This document shows, in pieces, positions 62,141 through 62,237 of a stretch of 62,237 nucleotides of DNA (position 1 is the first letter of the stretch; each line of letters starts with the position of its first letter). A program made the translations under genes and the position numbers. The stretch is from Variovorax sp. KK3 (GTDB lineage: Bacteria > Pseudomonadota > Gammaproteobacteria > Burkholderiales > Burkholderiaceae_C), in NCBI RefSeq assembly GCF_001984055.1, contig NZ_LYVO01000037.1, forward strand, positions 1 through 62,237. The letters run 5' to 3'. The notes beneath the pieces were generated by a model. That model saw only the letters and a program-made list of their open reading frames with translations. It made no database searches and was not told the DNA's origin.

Positions 62141-62237
62141 GGTATGTCTCTGTGGGAGTTGGTTTCGGCGCCCGTCGGGTAGGGTCGGCGCAAAGCCTGC
62201 AATGGTAACGCCCTGTTGCCGGGGGCCGGTGGTGGGG

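Overview
The window reads as a chromosomal segment of a Burkholderiales bacterium, most likely Comamonadaceae and close to Variovorax. The base composition is strongly GC-rich, coding density is very high, and many neighbouring genes overlap by ATGA. Family content also points there: a BPSS1780-type membrane protein, the DUF2782-thrB pair, the DUF47-pit pair, a CobD/CbiB-like protein next to hisC, and TRAP transporters with Tat-type binding proteins. This placement is inferred from gene content; no 16S rRNA gene is present.

Layout. 0.2-4.7 kb (+): hda, pcnB, folK, then the phosphate pair DUF47-pit. 4.7-6.9 kb (-): a DUF4166 protein and a membrane-anchored TIGR01777 epimerase, divergent from a membrane histidine kinase and a sigma54-type response regulator (7.0-10.2 kb). 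10.2-11.2 kb (-): GNAT acetyltransferase and TM2 protein. 11.2-13.5 kb (+): the rpsP-rimM-trmD-rplS operon with a strong promoter, a leader stem-loop and a terminator. 13.6-16.5 kb (+): CoA-type Nudix hydrolase, CobD-like protein, hisC. 16.5-17.1 kb: a 5'-truncated SDR remnant, the only clearly decayed locus. 17.1-19.4 kb: cti, a periplasmic heme fatty-acid cis/trans isomerase. 19.5-23.2 kb (-): M48 protease, pterin dehydratase, rsgA, glycosyltransferase. 23.2-27.5 kb (+): orn, DEAD-box helicase, aldehyde dehydrogenase. tRNA-Lys(CUU), a thiolase, an SDR and tRNA-Ala(CGC) follow, then divergent guaC and uvrD, a three-gene minus block (BPSS1780 protein, thrB, DUF2782), and polA.

38.8-44.4 kb is the most accessory-looking block. 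It holds a secreted CPG2-type glutamate carboxypeptidase, a LysR regulator, an Asp/Glu racemase coupled to a DadA-type flavoprotein, and a GltI-type glutamate-binding protein. Together they look like a glutamate/D-amino-acid scavenging module. 44.5-48.6 kb: His/Pro-rich secreted protein, PAS hybrid kinase, ZIP metal transporter, a very acidic small protein, dodecin. 48.7-54.8 kb (-): a seven-gene tight run (Rieske oxygenase, EamA exporter, sulfurtransferase, ZrgA-like DUF2796, ABC ATPase, FtsX-type permease, DUF3299). 55.1-58.3 kb (+): xseB-ispA-dxs, the isoprenoid precursor operon. 58.4-62.1 kb: a TRAP system, with dctP on + and dctQ-dctM plus a small membrane protein on -.

The most unusual signal is a repeated roughly 70-bp intergenic cassette present twice (xseB/ispA and dctQ/dctM). 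Each copy starts on the upstream stop codon, carries a short related open frame, and ends on or next to the downstream start codon, as if it were a translational-coupling spacer. Other regulatory candidates are an intrinsic terminator inside the guaC leader, a 10-bp leader stem-loop ahead of rpsP, a perfect 9-bp inverted repeat near a sigma54-like site, and several genes whose -10 box lies 6-9 nt before the ATG (leaderless or nearly so).
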